Part shown: positions 45,408 to 55,650 of the stretch, piece by piece | How positions within the stretch are numbered: position 1 is the first letter of the stretch | How the letters are laid out: each line of letters begins with the position of its first letter | Assembly: GCF_036568125.1 (NCBI RefSeq) | Contig: NZ_DATCTF010000016.1 | Span: 1 to 64,000 of the forward strand | Source: Magnetovibrio sp. | GTDB taxonomy: Bacteria; Pseudomonadota; Alphaproteobacteria; Rhodospirillales; Magnetovibrionaceae | Reading direction: 5' to 3' | DNA length: 64,000 nt | The notes under the pieces: generated by a model | Seen by the model: the letters and a program-made list of their open reading frames with translations, nothing else | The model's database searches: none | What the model was told of the DNA's origin: nothing | Made by a program: the position numbers and the translations under genes

Positions 45408-46256
45408 TCACACCCCTCGATAAATGGCGACATCGCATGGCGTGTCGCGCAACACGACCTCGATGGGATTGCCATATAAGAATGGGGCGCTGAGATCTCG
45501 CCACGAGGCTTCCATCAACACCAAATGCGATTTATGGCGGTTGGCGTCGATGATGACTTCCTGCGCCCAGTCGTCGGAAACTTTCACATTGGCGTCGACT
45601 TTCCAGTGGTCCAGGCCGATCGCATTAGCCAGTTCGACGCTCAGCCCCTTAAGGCTCGCCCAGCCTTTTTCGCGCAGGGATTGGGCCTGATTGTTAAGCA
45701 ACCGGCGAAACAGCTGACGCTTGATCATCATCACGCGCAGCAATTGAATGCGTTCGATATCCGGGGCGAAACGTTTGAGAATTTCGACGGCGGTCAAATA
45801 CCCTTCCAGATCGCCCGCCACTGGCACCAAGAACCGCCTCGGCGCGCCCAAAAGGCCGGGTTGCGCCACCCGCACCGCCATCACGCTGAAGCTTTTGTCG
45901 CTGAGCAATTTCGCCGACACGGTGGCGGTTAAATAACCGCTGCCGCCCGGTTTCAGGCGTGCGCCGCATACCAGCAACGTTTCCGGCGTTGCGGGCACAT
46001 GAGCTTTTAAATCGTGAAAGATACGATCCGCACCGGAACCCGACGATGCTACCACATCCAAAGACATCTCCACCCCGACGTCGGCGCATTCGCGCTTGAG
46101 CAATTCTGCCTTGTCACGGACCTCGTCGGCACGAATTTCGTCGGTGTTCACATAGATCACACGTAAATGATGATCGGGATCGTGACGCGCCAAATTCACG
46201 GCATACCACGCCACCCAATCGCCATTGATGGAACCGTCGTAGGCTAGATGGATCAC
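45408..46256 (-). CDS. Universal stress protein (UspA)-like, two-domain
   Basis: A 282-residue protein with two Usp-like halves. The first starts with the strand HLAYDGSINGDW and ends near TLLVCGARLKPGGSGYLTATVSAKLL; the second has RFLVPVAGDLEGYLTAVEIL and closes with SHLVLMEASWRDLSAPFLYG. The ATP-binding loop G-2x-G-9x-G(S/T) is only partly kept in the first half, so nucleotide binding is uncertain. Immediate linkage to the P-type ATPase suggests a role in sensing ion or energy stress for the pump. Confidence 0.78.
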   Translation of the reverse strand: MIHLAYDGSINGDWVAWYAVNLARHDPDHHLRVIYVNTDEIRADEVRDKAELLKRECADVGVEMSLDVVASSGSGADRIFHDLKAHVPATPETLLVCGARLKPGGSGYLTATVSAKLLSDKSFSVMAVRVAQPGLLGAPRRFLVPVAGDLEGYLTAVEILKRFAPDIERIQLLRVMMIKRQLFRRLLNNQAQSLREKGWASLKGLSVELANAIGLDHWKVDANVKVSDDWAQEVIIDANRHKSHLVLMEASWRDLSAPFLYGNPIEVVLRDTPCDVAIYRGV

Positions 46257-46314
46257 AGTGCACCTCGCTCAACAGGGAACACTTAAGTATCGCACGAACG
46301 CATTGATTGCGCAT

Positions 46315-46349
46315 GAAAAAACGGGAACCCGGCAGAGCCGAATTCCCGT
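46315..46349 (-). terminator. Rho-independent terminator behind the SulP gene
   Basis: On the minus strand ACGGGAA and TTCCCGT form the outer stem and CGGC/GCCG an inner stem, followed by TTTTTT. It lies 36 nt past the SulP stop codon and isolates it from the UspA gene. Confidence 0.8.
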
Positions 46350-46384
46350 CTTCCATGTTTTATTCATCCCACCAATTAAGCGCG

Positions 46385-47914
46385 TTACGCCAATTCGTCA
46401 GTGGCAATGTGATACTTGGGGTCTTCGATCACGTTGACTTCAACTAGGTCCTTGGCGCGGTGCAAAAGCTTGCGGCATTCCGGGCTGAGATGACGCAAGT
46501 GCAGACGCTTACCGCGACGCTCGTACCGTTCCGCCAAGCTGTCGATCGCTTCCAGGCCGGAGTGATCCGCCACCCGGGAAAGACGGAAGTCCACCACCAC
46601 GTCGTCGGGATCGTTCTGGGGGTCGAACAGGTCGCGAAACGACGTTACGGAGCCGAAAAACAGCGGCCCTTCCAACTGATATTCCTTGCCGCCTTGGGCG
46701 TTGATGATCGTGCGCGCCTGCATGCGCGAAGCGTTGCCCCATGCGTAGACCAAAGCCGAGACGATCACGCCCACCACCACGGCAATGGCCAAATCGGTGA
46801 ACACCGTCACACCGGAAACCAAGATCAAGACGAACGCGTCGGAACGGGGAATTTTGTGCAGGATGCGAAAGCTCGACCATTCGAACGTGCCCAGCACCAC
46901 CATGAACATCACGCCAACCAACGCGGCCAGCGGTATCATCTCGATCAGACTGGAGGCGAACAGGATGAACACCAGCAAAAACAACGCCGCCGAAATGCCC
47001 GAGGCGCGCCCGCGGCCACCCGAATTCACGTTGATCATGGACTGGCCGATCATCGCGCAACCACCCATGCCTCCGAAGAACCCGGTAACGATGTTGGCGG
47101 TGCCCTGACCGACGCATTCACGGTTTCCGCGCCCGCGGGTGTCGGTGATTTCGTCGATCACGGTCAGCGTCAGCAGGCTTTCGATCAAACCCACCGCCGC
47201 CATGATCACCGCATAGGGGAAGATGATGGTCAGCGTTTCCCAGGTCATCGGCACCATTGGAATGTGAAATTCCGGCAGCCCGCCGGCGATGGACGCCATG
47301 TCGCCGACGGTGCGCACGTCCAAACCCAAGCCGATTGCCAATGCCGACACCACCAAAATCGCCGCCAACGGCGCGGGGAAGGCTTCCGTCAGCTTGGGCA
47401 AAAAATGAATGATCGCCATCGCCAACGCCACCAGCGCCAGCATGATGTAGAGCGGCTGGCCGCTCATCCACTCACTGCCACCGTCCGGCAGCTTGATCTG
47501 AAACTGGTTGAGCTGCGCCAGAAAAATCACGATCGCCAAACCGTTGACGAAGCCGAGCATCACTTGATGGGGCACCATGCGGATGTATTTACCCAACCGC
47601 AACGCCCCTGCCGTCACCTGCAAAATGCCCATCAACACCACCGTGGCGAACAGATACTCGACGCCGTGATCCGCCACCAACGAGACCATCACCACCGCCA
47701 AGGCGCCGGTCGCACCGGAAATCATACCCGGCCGACCGCCGACCACCGCCGTGATCAGCCCCACCATAAAGGCGGCGTACAGGCCGGTCAGCGGATTGAC
47801 CCCGGCGACGAACGCGAACGCCACGGCTTCGGGCACCAGCGCCAATGCCACGGTCAGGCCGGACAATACATCGGCCTTCATGGAGATGGCCTTGCGGTAA
47901 TGAAGATCGAACAT
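46385..47914 (-). CDS. SulP/SLC26-family inorganic anion transporter with STAS domain
   Basis: A 509-residue membrane transporter. The family signature [25 protein letters not shown] is at residues about 22-45, followed by 10-14 hydrophobic segments; [23 protein letters not shown] is another conserved part. A C-terminal STAS domain (about 400-480, [22 protein letters not shown]) is present. Members carry sulfate, bicarbonate or other anions; the substrate is not clear. The ATG at 47914 follows a GGTGAG. The SoeABC enzyme would produce sulfate, so sulfate or bicarbonate transport fits, but that is inference. Confidence 0.9.
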   Translation of the reverse strand: MFDLHYRKAISMKADVLSGLTVALALVPEAVAFAFVAGVNPLTGLYAAFMVGLITAVVGGRPGMISGATGALAVVMVSLVADHGVEYLFATVVLMGILQVTAGALRLGKYIRMVPHQVMLGFVNGLAIVIFLAQLNQFQIKLPDGGSEWMSGQPLYIMLALVALAMAIIHFLPKLTEAFPAPLAAILVVSALAIGLGLDVRTVGDMASIAGGLPEFHIPMVPMTWETLTIIFPYAVIMAAVGLIESLLTLTVIDEITDTRGRGNRECVGQGTANIVTGFFGGMGGCAMIGQSMINVNSGGRGRASGISAALFLLVFILFASSLIEMIPLAALVGVMFMVVLGTFEWSSFRILHKIPRSDAFVLILVSGVTVFTDLAIAVVVGVIVSALVYAWGNASRMQARTIINAQGGKEYQLEGPLFFGSVTSFRDLFDPQNDPDDVVVDFRLSRVADHSGLEAIDSLAERYERRGKRLHLRHLSPECRKLLHRAKDLVEVNVIEDPKYHIATDELA

Positions 47915-48151
47915 GCGCTCACTCACCCAACAAGAGACGGAACGGATACAAAAAATCGCGGCTGGTGTCGGGTTCTCCAGCCGTTGGTAATCCATGCATT
48001 TCGGAATAGGGCGTTCATACCAGCCACCACCTCCAGGCGGTACCGCACCCAGAACATGGCAGATATGCAATTATCACATAGCACGGATCTCAAAACCAGT
48101 GCGGATGCCCCAACACGGCCCAACCCGCGTGATGCCGAATGTCTGCTAACA

Positions 48152-48160
48152 TGTTATAAT
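48152..48160 (+). promoter_or_regulatory. Extended -10 promoter of the Na/Pi cotransporter gene
   Basis: TGT-TATAAT is a perfect -10 hexamer with the TGN extension. No good -35 is visible, as is common for extended -10 promoters. Transcription would start near 48167, leaving about 26 nt before the GTG start. Confidence 0.5.
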
Positions 48161-48192
48161 TGCGCTACAACTGGTCGTGAAGGACGGTTATC

Positions 48193-49860
48193 GTGATCAC
48201 CTTCAACAGCATCGGACAATTGATGGGCGGCGTCGGCCTATTCTTGCTTGGCATGTTGCTGATGACCGACGGGCTCAAGGTCGCGGCGGGGCGCACCCTT
48301 AAGGACATTTTGGAACGCTGGACCGACACGCCCTTGCGCGGGCTGTTTTCCGGTGCCGCGTTAACTGCGTTGGTACAATCGTCCAGCGCCGTGACGGTGG
48401 CCGCCATCGGTTTCGTCAACGCCGGGATGCTGTCGCTGGAACGCTCAGTATGGGTGGTGTTCGGTTCCAACATCGGCACCACCATGACCGGTTGGTTGGT
48501 GGCGTTGATCGGCTTCAAGCTCAATATCTCTCTGTTCGCCCTGCCTGCTATTGGGTTTGGCATGTTTCTAAAATTGACTGGTGGCGATACCCGACGTGGT
48601 GCTGTGGGTATGGCGGTTGCAGGTTTCGGGCTATTCTTCGTTGGCGTTTCTATCCTCAAGGATGCCTTTTCCGATGTCGCCAACATCATCGATCTCAGCG
48701 GCCTAGCGGCTACCGGGATGATGGACTATGTCCTGTTCGTCGGCATCGGCTTCATGATGACGCTCCTCACCCAATCGTCGAGCGCCGCGATCTCTATCGC
48801 ACTGGCCGCCGCTGCCGGATCGTTGATTGCCCTTGAACCTGCTGCCGCGATAGTCATCGGCGCCAATATCGGCACAACCTCAACCGCCATGATTGCGGTG
48901 ATCGGCGCAACCCCCAACGCCAAGCGCGTCGCCGCCAGCCACGTCGTGTTCAACGTCATGACCGGTGCCGTGGCCATATTCTTGTTGCCACTGATGCTGG
49001 GCGCCGTAGAACTCATCCGCTCGTCGCTGCATTTGCAACCCGACGTAGCGACCTCTTTGGCGCTGTTTCACACCATCTTCAACGTGCTGGGCGTGATCTT
49101 GATCTTTCCCGTGGCCGAACGTCTGACGGCGTGGCTCAAACTGCGCTTCGTCAGTTTGGAAGAAGATCTGGGCCGTCCGAGGTTCCTCGACAAGACCGCT
49201 TTGGTGGTGCCTGCGTTGGCGGTGGAAAGCATGTTGATGGAGCTGCAACGCCTACAAGAAATTTCTCTATCCATCGTCATCACTGCGTTGGACCCGGTGC
49301 CGGCGCGTCACCAAGACCTACGCCAACGTCTGGGCGTAGTGGAGACCCTGTCGCGCACCATCGGCGAATACGCCCGCAAGATGTACCAAGCCGAACTGCC
49401 ACCGAGCATTTCGGACGCCTTGATGCACCCCTACCGCGCCCTGCAACACTTCGAGGAAATCGCACGCATCGGCGCGGAATTGCCGTTGCGACGCGCGGAG
49501 CGCCCGGCGTTGGACGACGAAACAGAACATCTATTGGACGTCTATCTTCGTGCCGTGACCCAAGAGCTCAAACAAATGACCTCGTCCGACCCCACGCCCG
49601 CCGACTGGGACCCGAAACGCGCCCGTATCCATATCAAAGAAGCCTATGCGGTGTTGAAACAGGCGCTGTTGAAGCTCGGCTCGCATGGGCACCTGCCGTT
49701 CCAGCAATTGGAAAGTACGGTGCAATACATCGACCACATCCACGCCTGCGGGGTGCGCGCCATCAAGGCCGAACGGCGCTTGCGACTGATCCGCGACGCC
49801 GCCGCCGGGGTCAAGAGCCAAGACCAGCCCGACCAAGTCGAACGTACCGACGACAGTTGA
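48193..49860 (+). CDS. Na/phosphate cotransporter family protein with PhoU-like tail
   Basis: A 555-residue protein. The membrane half (residues 1-320) contains the two inverted QSSSA repeats of the NptA/SLC34 family, ALVQSSSAVTVAAIGFVNAG and LLTQSSSAAISIALAAAA, and two GSNIGTT/GANIGTT motifs. The C-terminal half (about 340-555) is helical like PhoU and probably regulatory. It imports phosphate (or a related anion) with Na+. The start is GTG 48193 after AAGGACGG. It is divergent from the SulP gene. Confidence 0.9.
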   Translation: MITFNSIGQLMGGVGLFLLGMLLMTDGLKVAAGRTLKDILERWTDTPLRGLFSGAALTALVQSSSAVTVAAIGFVNAGMLSLERSVWVVFGSNIGTTMTGWLVALIGFKLNISLFALPAIGFGMFLKLTGGDTRRGAVGMAVAGFGLFFVGVSILKDAFSDVANIIDLSGLAATGMMDYVLFVGIGFMMTLLTQSSSAAISIALAAAAGSLIALEPAAAIVIGANIGTTSTAMIAVIGATPNAKRVAASHVVFNVMTGAVAIFLLPLMLGAVELIRSSLHLQPDVATSLALFHTIFNVLGVILIFPVAERLTAWLKLRFVSLEEDLGRPRFLDKTALVVPALAVESMLMELQRLQEISLSIVITALDPVPARHQDLRQRLGVVETLSRTIGEYARKMYQAELPPSISDALMHPYRALQHFEEIARIGAELPLRRAERPALDDETEHLLDVYLRAVTQELKQMTSSDPTPADWDPKRARIHIKEAYAVLKQALLKLGSHGHLPFQQLESTVQYIDHIHACGVRAIKAERRLRLIRDAAAGVKSQDQPDQVERTDDS

Positions 49861-50048
49861 CCCCAGCTGATCGGCACTCGCCTGCTGCATTGCAACAATT
49901 TGCGCTTGCCCCACCCCGTGGCGCGCATTAACGTGGCCGCCTTCTCTCGCAGCACCACCGAACAGCAGCGCGAACAACGCCGAATGGCAGGGCGACGCTG
50001 GGTTTGCCAAACCGACAACACGACCGACACATTGGGGCAAAAGACATC

Positions 50049-51047
50049 ATGACACAGTGCCGACACGACTGGACCGTCGACGAGGTTCAGGCGCTTTACG
50101 ACTTGCCGTTCATGGAACTGCTGTATCGCGCGCACAGCCAACACCGCGAAAACTTCGATCCCAATCAAATCCAATTTAGCTCGTTGATGTCGATCAAAAC
50201 CGGCGGTTGCCCGGAAGACTGCGGCTATTGCCCGCAAAGCGCCCACCACGGTGCCGACCTGGAGAAAGAACGCCTGGTCGAGGTCGAGCGCGTCATCGCC
50301 GAAGCCCAGGCCGCCAAGGACCGGGGCGCGACGCGCTTTTGCATGGGCGCTGCGTGGAAGAACCCCAACGACCGCGACTTCCCCGTGGTGTTGGAGATGA
50401 TCCGTGGCGTTAAAAGCCTCGGCATGGAATGCTGCGTGACGCTCGGCTCGCTCGACGAACAGCAGACCCGCGCGCTCAAGGATGCGGGGCTGGATTACTA
50501 CAACCACAACCTCGACACCTCGCCGGAGCACTACGAAAACATCATCACCACGCGCAAATTCCAAGACCGCCTAGACACCCTGGAAAAAGTCCGCGACGCG
50601 GGCATCAGCGTGTGTTGCGGCGGCATCTTAGGGCTCGGCGAGGGCGAAAAGGACCGCGCCACGCTGTTGATGGAACTTGCCAACATGCCGTCGCACCCCG
50701 ACAGCGTGCCGATCAACCTGCTGGTGCGCGTCAAGGGCACGCCGCTGGAACACGCCGAACAGATTGATCCGTTCATTTTCGTGCGCACCATCGCGGTGGC
50801 CCGCATCATGATGCCGCATTCCTATGTACGTCTGTCGGCGGGACGCGAAAGCATGGACGACGCCACCCAGGCGCTGTGCTTCTTCGCCGGGGCCAATTCG
50901 GTGTTCTTCGGCGAAAAGCTGCTGACCACGCCCAATGCCCAGGCCGACCGCGACATGGAACTGTTGCGCCGCTTGGATTTGCATCCTCAGGAGTCTCAGA
51001 TTGAACAACCCGTTTCAGGACCAGTTGAACACGCTCTCTCGGCTTGA
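50049..51047 (+). CDS. bioB: Biotin synthase
   Basis: A 332-residue radical SAM enzyme that inserts sulfur into dethiobiotin. The SAM cluster ligands are Cys54, Cys58 and Cys61 ([11 protein letters not shown]). Further residues for the second cluster and substrate are in [20 protein letters not shown] and [11 protein letters not shown], and the late RLSAGRESM holds the Arg ligand. ATG 50049 was chosen for the family-typical start; it has no strong ribosome binding site. First gene of a bioBFDA operon. GGTTT-GCC-AAACC (50001-50013) just upstream could be an operator. Confidence 0.95.
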   Translation: MTQCRHDWTVDEVQALYDLPFMELLYRAHSQHRENFDPNQIQFSSLMSIKTGGCPEDCGYCPQSAHHGADLEKERLVEVERVIAEAQAAKDRGATRFCMGAAWKNPNDRDFPVVLEMIRGVKSLGMECCVTLGSLDEQQTRALKDAGLDYYNHNLDTSPEHYENIITTRKFQDRLDTLEKVRDAGISVCCGGILGLGEGEKDRATLLMELANMPSHPDSVPINLLVRVKGTPLEHAEQIDPFIFVRTIAVARIMMPHSYVRLSAGRESMDDATQALCFFAGANSVFFGEKLLTTPNAQADRDMELLRRLDLHPQESQIEQPVSGPVEHALSA

Positions 51048-52098
51048 GAAGCGGCGTGAACTGATCCCGGCCAGCGGGATCGACTTCAGCTCCAACGACT
51101 ATCTGGGCTTGGCGGGTCACAACGCCATTCGCCACAGCCTGATCGAAGCGCTGCAAGGCGGGCTTGCGCTCGGCTCCGGCGGCTCGCGGCTGTTGCGCGG
51201 CAATCACCCGGAACACGAACGCTTGGAAACCTTCGCCGCCGATTTCTTCGGTGCGCAATCGGCGCTGTTCATGGCGACGGGCTATCTCGCCAACGTCGCG
51301 TTGTTCACCACCTTGGCCCGGCGCGGTGACGTCATCGTCATGGACGAGTTGGTGCATGCCAGCGCCAAGGAAGGCATCCATGCATCCCCGGCCCGACGCG
51401 CCAAGTTCACCCACAACGACGCCCAAGCGTGCGAAGATGCGATCAAACGCGCACGCGACACCGGCGCCGCCAACGTATGGATCGCGGTGGAAAGCGTTTA
51501 TTCCATGGATGGCGACATCGCGCCGTTGACCGACCTGATCGACATCGCCGACCGCTATGACGCCTATCTGATCGTCGACGAAGCCCACGCCACCGGGGTG
51601 CACGGCCCCGACGGCAAAGGCTTCAGCGCTGCATTTGAAGGCCGCGATAACGTGGTCGCGTTGCACACCTGCGGCAAGGCCTTGGGCCAAGTTGGCGCGT
51701 TGGTGACGTTACCGACCGTGATGAAGGACATCCTCATCAACACCGCGCGCAGCTTCATCTACACCACCGCGCCGACGCCGTTGGCGGCCATCGCGGTGCA
51801 GCGCGCCTTGGAAGTGGTGCGCGACGAACCGGAGCGACGAGCCCGCCTGCACGACCTTATCGCCCATGCCCACGCGGCGTTTGGCGTTGGACAAACGCAA
51901 ATTCTGCCATTGTTGGTCGGCGGCGATGGCGAAGCGCTGGCGCTGGCCAAGCGTCTACAAGCTCAAGGTTTCGACATCCGCGCCATCCGCACCCCCACCG
52001 TGCCCGACGGCACGGCGCGGCTGCGCTTATCGGTGACGCTTAACGTCGACAGCCACGACATCGACGCCCTGGCGGCCGCTTATGGGGCGGCGTCATGA
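51001..52098 (+). CDS. bioF: 8-amino-7-oxononanoate synthase
   Basis: A 365-residue PLP-dependent alpha-oxoamine synthase joining pimeloyl thioester and L-alanine. Motifs: [42 protein letters not shown] and [12 protein letters not shown] with the PLP lysine. The start is TTG 51001: CAGGAG (50989-50994) sits 6 nt upstream, and there is no ATG in frame at a fitting place. This puts the start 47 nt inside bioB, a strong overlap that implies coupled translation. It ends with a 4-nt overlap with bioD. Confidence 0.93.
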   Translation: MNNPFQDQLNTLSRLEKRRELIPASGIDFSSNDYLGLAGHNAIRHSLIEALQGGLALGSGGSRLLRGNHPEHERLETFAADFFGAQSALFMATGYLANVALFTTLARRGDVIVMDELVHASAKEGIHASPARRAKFTHNDAQACEDAIKRARDTGAANVWIAVESVYSMDGDIAPLTDLIDIADRYDAYLIVDEAHATGVHGPDGKGFSAAFEGRDNVVALHTCGKALGQVGALVTLPTVMKDILINTARSFIYTTAPTPLAAIAVQRALEVVRDEPERRARLHDLIAHAHAAFGVGQTQILPLLVGGDGEALALAKRLQAQGFDIRAIRTPTVPDGTARLRLSVTLNVDSHDIDALAAAYGAAS

Positions 52099-52709
52099 GC
52101 AGACTGATCGTCACCGGAACCGACACCGGCATCGGCAAGACCGTGCTCAGCGCCATGCTGACCCTGGCGTTGGCCGCAAGTTATTTCAAGCCGGTGCAAT
52201 CGGGCACCGTGGACGAAACCGACCGCGATGCCGTCAAGCGCATGACCGGCCTCGGCGACGACCGGGTGCTACCCAATGCCGTAACCTTGCGCGAACCGCT
52301 GTCACCGCACCGTTCCGCCGAACTGGATGGGGTCGAGATCGACGTGGAAAGCCTCGCCCCGCCGCCCTCAGGTCCATTGATCGTCGAGGGTGCGGGCGGG
52401 TTGATGGTGCCGCTCAACCGCAAAACCTTGTTCATAGATCTGTTCGCACGATGGCAGTTGCCGGTGGTGCTGGCGGCGCGCACCGGGTTGGGGACCATCA
52501 ACCACACGCTTTTGTCGCTCGAAGCCCTGCGCGCGCGCGACATCCCCGTCTTGGGCGTAGCGTTCATCGGCGACGACAACGCGGACAACATCCGCACCAT
52601 CGCTGAAATGGGTGAGGTCAAGGTGCTTGGCCGCATGCCACTGTTGGAACGCATCGACGCCGAGACCCTGAACCAAGTGTTCGCGGAACATTTTGGAGGG
52701 ACGATATGA
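52095..52709 (+). CDS. bioD: Dethiobiotin synthetase
   Basis: A 204-residue ATP-dependent enzyme closing the ureido ring of dethiobiotin. The P-loop is [14 protein letters not shown] (residues 6-19); the second conserved element [11 protein letters not shown] and the region FKPVQSG, which holds the substrate lysine, are intact. ATG overlaps the bioF stop (ATGA) and its end overlaps bioA in the same way. Confidence 0.95.
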   Translation: MSRLIVTGTDTGIGKTVLSAMLTLALAASYFKPVQSGTVDETDRDAVKRMTGLGDDRVLPNAVTLREPLSPHRSAELDGVEIDVESLAPPPSGPLIVEGAGGLMVPLNRKTLFIDLFARWQLPVVLAARTGLGTINHTLLSLEALRARDIPVLGVAFIGDDNADNIRTIAEMGEVKVLGRMPLLERIDAETLNQVFAEHFGGTI

Positions 52710-53971
52710 CCTCGCCCATCTGGCATCCGTTCACCCAGCACGCCCTGCAACCCGACATGACCAGGGTCGAACGGGCCGAGGGCGCGTATTTGTTCACCAA
52801 TGACGGTCGGCGCATCGTTGACGCCATATCGTCGTGGTGGGTCGTCACCCACGGCCATTGCCACCCCGCCCTTGTCGATGCGGCGCGCGAACAGGGCGGC
52901 AAGCTGGATCAAGTGATCTTCGCCGGGCACACCCACGAACCCGCCGAACGGCTGGGCGAAGCTTTGATCAAGCTCGCGCCCGATGGTCTCGATAAGGTGT
53001 TTTATTCCGACAGCGGTTCCACCGCCGTGGAAGTGGCATTGAAGATGGCGCTTGGCTATTGGCATCACATGGGCGAAACCCGGCGCCAACGCATCGTGGT
53101 GATGGAAAACGGCTATCACGGCGACACCATCGGCACCATGTCGGTGGGCGAACGGGGCGTGTTCAACAAACCCTATGCGCCGCTGTTGTTCGACGTCGAT
53201 GTTATCCCCTTCCCCCACCCCGGCAAAGAGTCCGAAACCACCCACACGTTCGAACGTTTGCTCGCCGAGCATCCGGGTGAAATCGCCGCACTGATCGTCG
53301 AGCCGTTGGTGCTGGGCGCGGGCGGCATGCTGATGTACAAAGCCGATGTCCTCAAAGACCTCAAGCGTATTTGCGAAGCCCACGACGTGGTGTTCATCGC
53401 CGACGAGGTGATGACCGGATGGGGCCGCACCGGCACCCTGTTCGCGTGCGAGCAAGCGGGAATCGCACCCGACATCCTATGCACATCGAAGGGCCTCACC
53501 GGCGGCTTCCTGCCGCTGGCCGCGACGCTCTGTCAGCAACGCTTTTTCGACGCCCATTACAGTCCAGACCGATCACGGATGTTTTTTCATTCCAGTTCCT
53601 ACACCGCCAACCCGATCGCCTGCGCGGTGGCGTTCGCCAACACAGAACTGTGGCGCACAGAACCGGTGCAAGCGCGCGTCGATGCATTGACGGTCGAACA
53701 AGCCCGGCAGATCAAGAAATTCGACGGACATCCGCGCTTCGAAAACCTGCGCCAATGCGGCACCATCGCCGCGCTCGACGTCAAGGTCGCGGATCAGGGC
53801 TATCTGTCCAACATCGCGCCGCGCCTATATCAATATTTTCAAGACCACGGCTTGCTGCTGCGCCCGCTCGGCAACACCGTTTACGTTCTGCCGCCTTATT
53901 CAATCACCTCTGAAGACTTGGATGACCTCTACCATGTCCTTTCAAACGCACCCGACGTACTTGGACTTTGA
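52706..53971 (+). CDS. bioA: Adenosylmethionine-8-amino-7-oxononanoate aminotransferase
   Basis: A 421-residue class III aminotransferase using SAM as amino donor to make 7,8-diaminopelargonate. Features: HPFTQH near the start, [39 protein letters not shown] and [11 protein letters not shown] with the PLP lysine. It overlaps bioD by 4 nt. The next gene begins 50 nt before its stop. No bioC or bioH for pimeloyl synthesis is found in the window. Confidence 0.95.
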   Translation: MTSPIWHPFTQHALQPDMTRVERAEGAYLFTNDGRRIVDAISSWWVVTHGHCHPALVDAAREQGGKLDQVIFAGHTHEPAERLGEALIKLAPDGLDKVFYSDSGSTAVEVALKMALGYWHHMGETRRQRIVVMENGYHGDTIGTMSVGERGVFNKPYAPLLFDVDVIPFPHPGKESETTHTFERLLAEHPGEIAALIVEPLVLGAGGMLMYKADVLKDLKRICEAHDVVFIADEVMTGWGRTGTLFACEQAGIAPDILCTSKGLTGGFLPLAATLCQQRFFDAHYSPDRSRMFFHSSSYTANPIACAVAFANTELWRTEPVQARVDALTVEQARQIKKFDGHPRFENLRQCGTIAALDVKVADQGYLSNIAPRLYQYFQDHGLLLRPLGNTVYVLPPYSITSEDLDDLYHVLSNAPDVLGL

Positions 53972-54614
53972 AGCCGCCAACGCGGACTTTTCACACCGCC
54001 TGGACGCATGCCTGGACCTCATCACCGCCGATGCTCCGTTGCACGCGCGGTTCCTCAACACCTTGTCGATGATGGAACACATGGGCGCGCGGCGCATCAT
54101 GATCACGCAAAGCCATACGGACCTGGCGCAAGACACCCTCAAGCACATGGCCGAAGAGGCGCGTCACGCGTTTTTCTTCAAACGCCAAGCCGACAAGTTC
54201 GCCGGCCGGTCCATGGATTACACATCTGCCGACACCATCGCACCGGCGTTTGCGCGGATGTATTTCAAACGCTTGGAGAGCTTCATTGCCCAAGACTTGA
54301 AAGACGTCGAGAACCCCGGCTTGGTGACATACTTGTACATGTCGATGATCATCGAGTTTCGCGCCGTATGGTCGTTCGGCGTGTATCAAACACGCCTAGA
54401 TACCAACGCCGTCAAGCTGTCGCTGAAAAGCTTGCTGGCCGAAGAGCAAGGCCATTTGGACGAGATGGAAGCCACCCTCGCCCAAACCGGTATCGGGACC
54501 TCCGAACGCATTAACCGCTACCTTGCCAAGGAACGCGAATTGTTCGTAAAGCTGCTGAGCGCGTTGGAAGGCGCCGTGCTTACGTCATCTTCAAGCGGTC
54601 ACGCAGCCGCTTAA
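53922..54614 (+). CDS. Ferritin-like di-iron protein coupled to the biotin operon
   Basis: A 230-residue all-helical protein that I cannot assign to a named family. It has the complete carboxylate-bridged di-iron pattern of ferritin-like enzymes: Glu52, Glu79 with His82 (EEARHAFF), Glu145 (IIEFRAVW), and Glu175 with His178 (EEQGHLDEM). There are no signal or membrane segments. The start used is ATG 53922, after GAAG; ATG 53934 is an alternative. Either start lies inside bioA (50 or 38 nt), so it is the fifth gene of bioBFDA and translated in step with it. I infer an O2-using oxidase or desaturase, possibly in supplying the pimeloyl precursor, since no BioC/BioH or BioI is present here; this is not demonstrated. 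Confidence 0.8.
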   Translation: MTSTMSFQTHPTYLDFEAANADFSHRLDACLDLITADAPLHARFLNTLSMMEHMGARRIMITQSHTDLAQDTLKHMAEEARHAFFFKRQADKFAGRSMDYTSADTIAPAFARMYFKRLESFIAQDLKDVENPGLVTYLYMSMIIEFRAVWSFGVYQTRLDTNAVKLSLKSLLAEEQGHLDEMEATLAQTGIGTSERINRYLAKERELFVKLLSALEGAVLTSSSSGHAAA

Positions 54615-55143
54615 GCTCGCGTTCGAAATAGCTGTTGTCGTCGAACGCCCGGGCAATCACCAGACCACCCTGGATTCCCGCCAACACGTCCTCGGCGGCG
54701 GATTGCGCCTGGGTACGGCTAAGACCCGAACGGCGCAGCGCCTCGACCAACGCCTCGGCCCAACGGCGGAAGTATCCGTTGACCGCTTCGGCGAAACTGT
54801 CGCGGGTGTCGCTCAACGCAAATACCCCCACCAGACACACCCGACCGCCGCATTGAAAGTATTCGGCGCACGCGTCGAGCATGTGATCTATAGCCTTGGC
54901 CGCAGGTGTCTCGGGATCGTCCAACAGCGTGAACACATTCAGTTCAAACCAGGCATCGATATCTGCCAGGACCGCCGCCGCCATTTCATCCTTACCGCCG
55001 GGAAAGGCATGGTAGAGACTGCCCTTACCCAACCCCGTGGCCTTGGTGATATGCGCCAAACTTGCGCCTTCGAAGCCGTGTTCGCGAAAAACCTCGGCCA
55101 AGCCTTGGATCACCCGTTCGGGGCTGTGTATGCGCGCGGGCAT
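54580..55143 (-). CDS. TetR-family transcriptional regulator
   Basis: A 187-residue regulator. The N-terminal HTH is VFREHGFEGASLAHITKATGLGKGSLYHAF in outline (residues about 18-48); the C-terminal ligand domain contains HMLDACAEYFQCGGRVCLVGVFAL, with cysteines that recall the subfamily of TetR regulators linked to reactive compounds (LmrA/YxaF-type). It starts at ATG 55143, which overlaps the HPP stop by 1 nt, so hpp and tetR are one operon. An inverted repeat before hpp (55651-55668) is the expected operator, giving autoregulation. Its end overlaps the di-iron gene by 35 nt tail to tail. Confidence 0.88.
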   Translation of the reverse strand: MPARIHSPERVIQGLAEVFREHGFEGASLAHITKATGLGKGSLYHAFPGGKDEMAAAVLADIDAWFELNVFTLLDDPETPAAKAIDHMLDACAEYFQCGGRVCLVGVFALSDTRDSFAEAVNGYFRRWAEALVEALRRSGLSRTQAQSAAEDVLAGIQGGLVIARAFDDNSYFERELKRLRDRLKMT

Positions 55144-55631
55144 CAGGGCTGCAACGGATAAGGTGTTTTCGGCGCGATGCGATGCACCACCGCCGCCACC
55201 GCAACCAAGGCCACCGCACCGGTCAAAGTCGGAAACAGCAAGAAATCGAACCCAACCCCGGCAGCCATCACCACCAACGGGTCCGCGCCCGCAGGTGGGT
55301 GGGTGATGCGCAACGCCGCCATCGCCGCGATCGCCAACCCGACCGCCAGCGCCATGCTCCACCATGTGACCGGAAGCATCGCCAGCACGATCAATCCGAT
55401 CAGCGTCGACACGACATGACCGCCGACGACGTTGACGGGTTGCGACAGTGGACTGGCGGGAACGCTGAACAGCAACACGCAGGTCGCGCCGAACGGCGCC
55501 ATCAACCACAGCACCCCGGAGGCGTCGCTCAACAGAGCAACGATGGCGATCCCCACCCCCCCACCAAATCCGGCTTTGAGCACCGTCGCAATGGTGATGG
55601 GCGGCAGATGTCTATGCAGATAGGCTTTCAT
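55143..55631 (-). CDS. HPP-family integral membrane protein
   Basis: A 162-residue membrane protein with four to five hydrophobic segments and the family's HPP motif in LRITHPPAGADPLVVM. Other conserved parts are APFGATCVLLFSVPASPLSQP and NVVGGHVVST. HPP proteins have been linked to nitrite uptake in plastids and cyanobacteria, but the bacterial role is not general knowledge. The start ATG 55631 follows AGGTGGA. It is co-transcribed with the TetR regulator under a probable TetR operator. Confidence 0.85.
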   Translation of the reverse strand: MKAYLHRHLPPITIATVLKAGFGGGVGIAIVALLSDASGVLWLMAPFGATCVLLFSVPASPLSQPVNVVGGHVVSTLIGLIVLAMLPVTWWSMALAVGLAIAAMAALRITHPPAGADPLVVMAAGVGFDFLLFPTLTGAVALVAVAAVVHRIAPKTPYPLQP

Positions 55632-55650
55632 GTGTTCCACCTTTAGATAT

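Noticed and set aside
46460..48196. Long open frame of 578 codons opposite the SulP transporter
   Set aside because: It is antisense to a clear membrane transporter, is rich in His, Gln, Arg and Asp as expected of a mirrored GC-rich gene, and has no recognisable domain.
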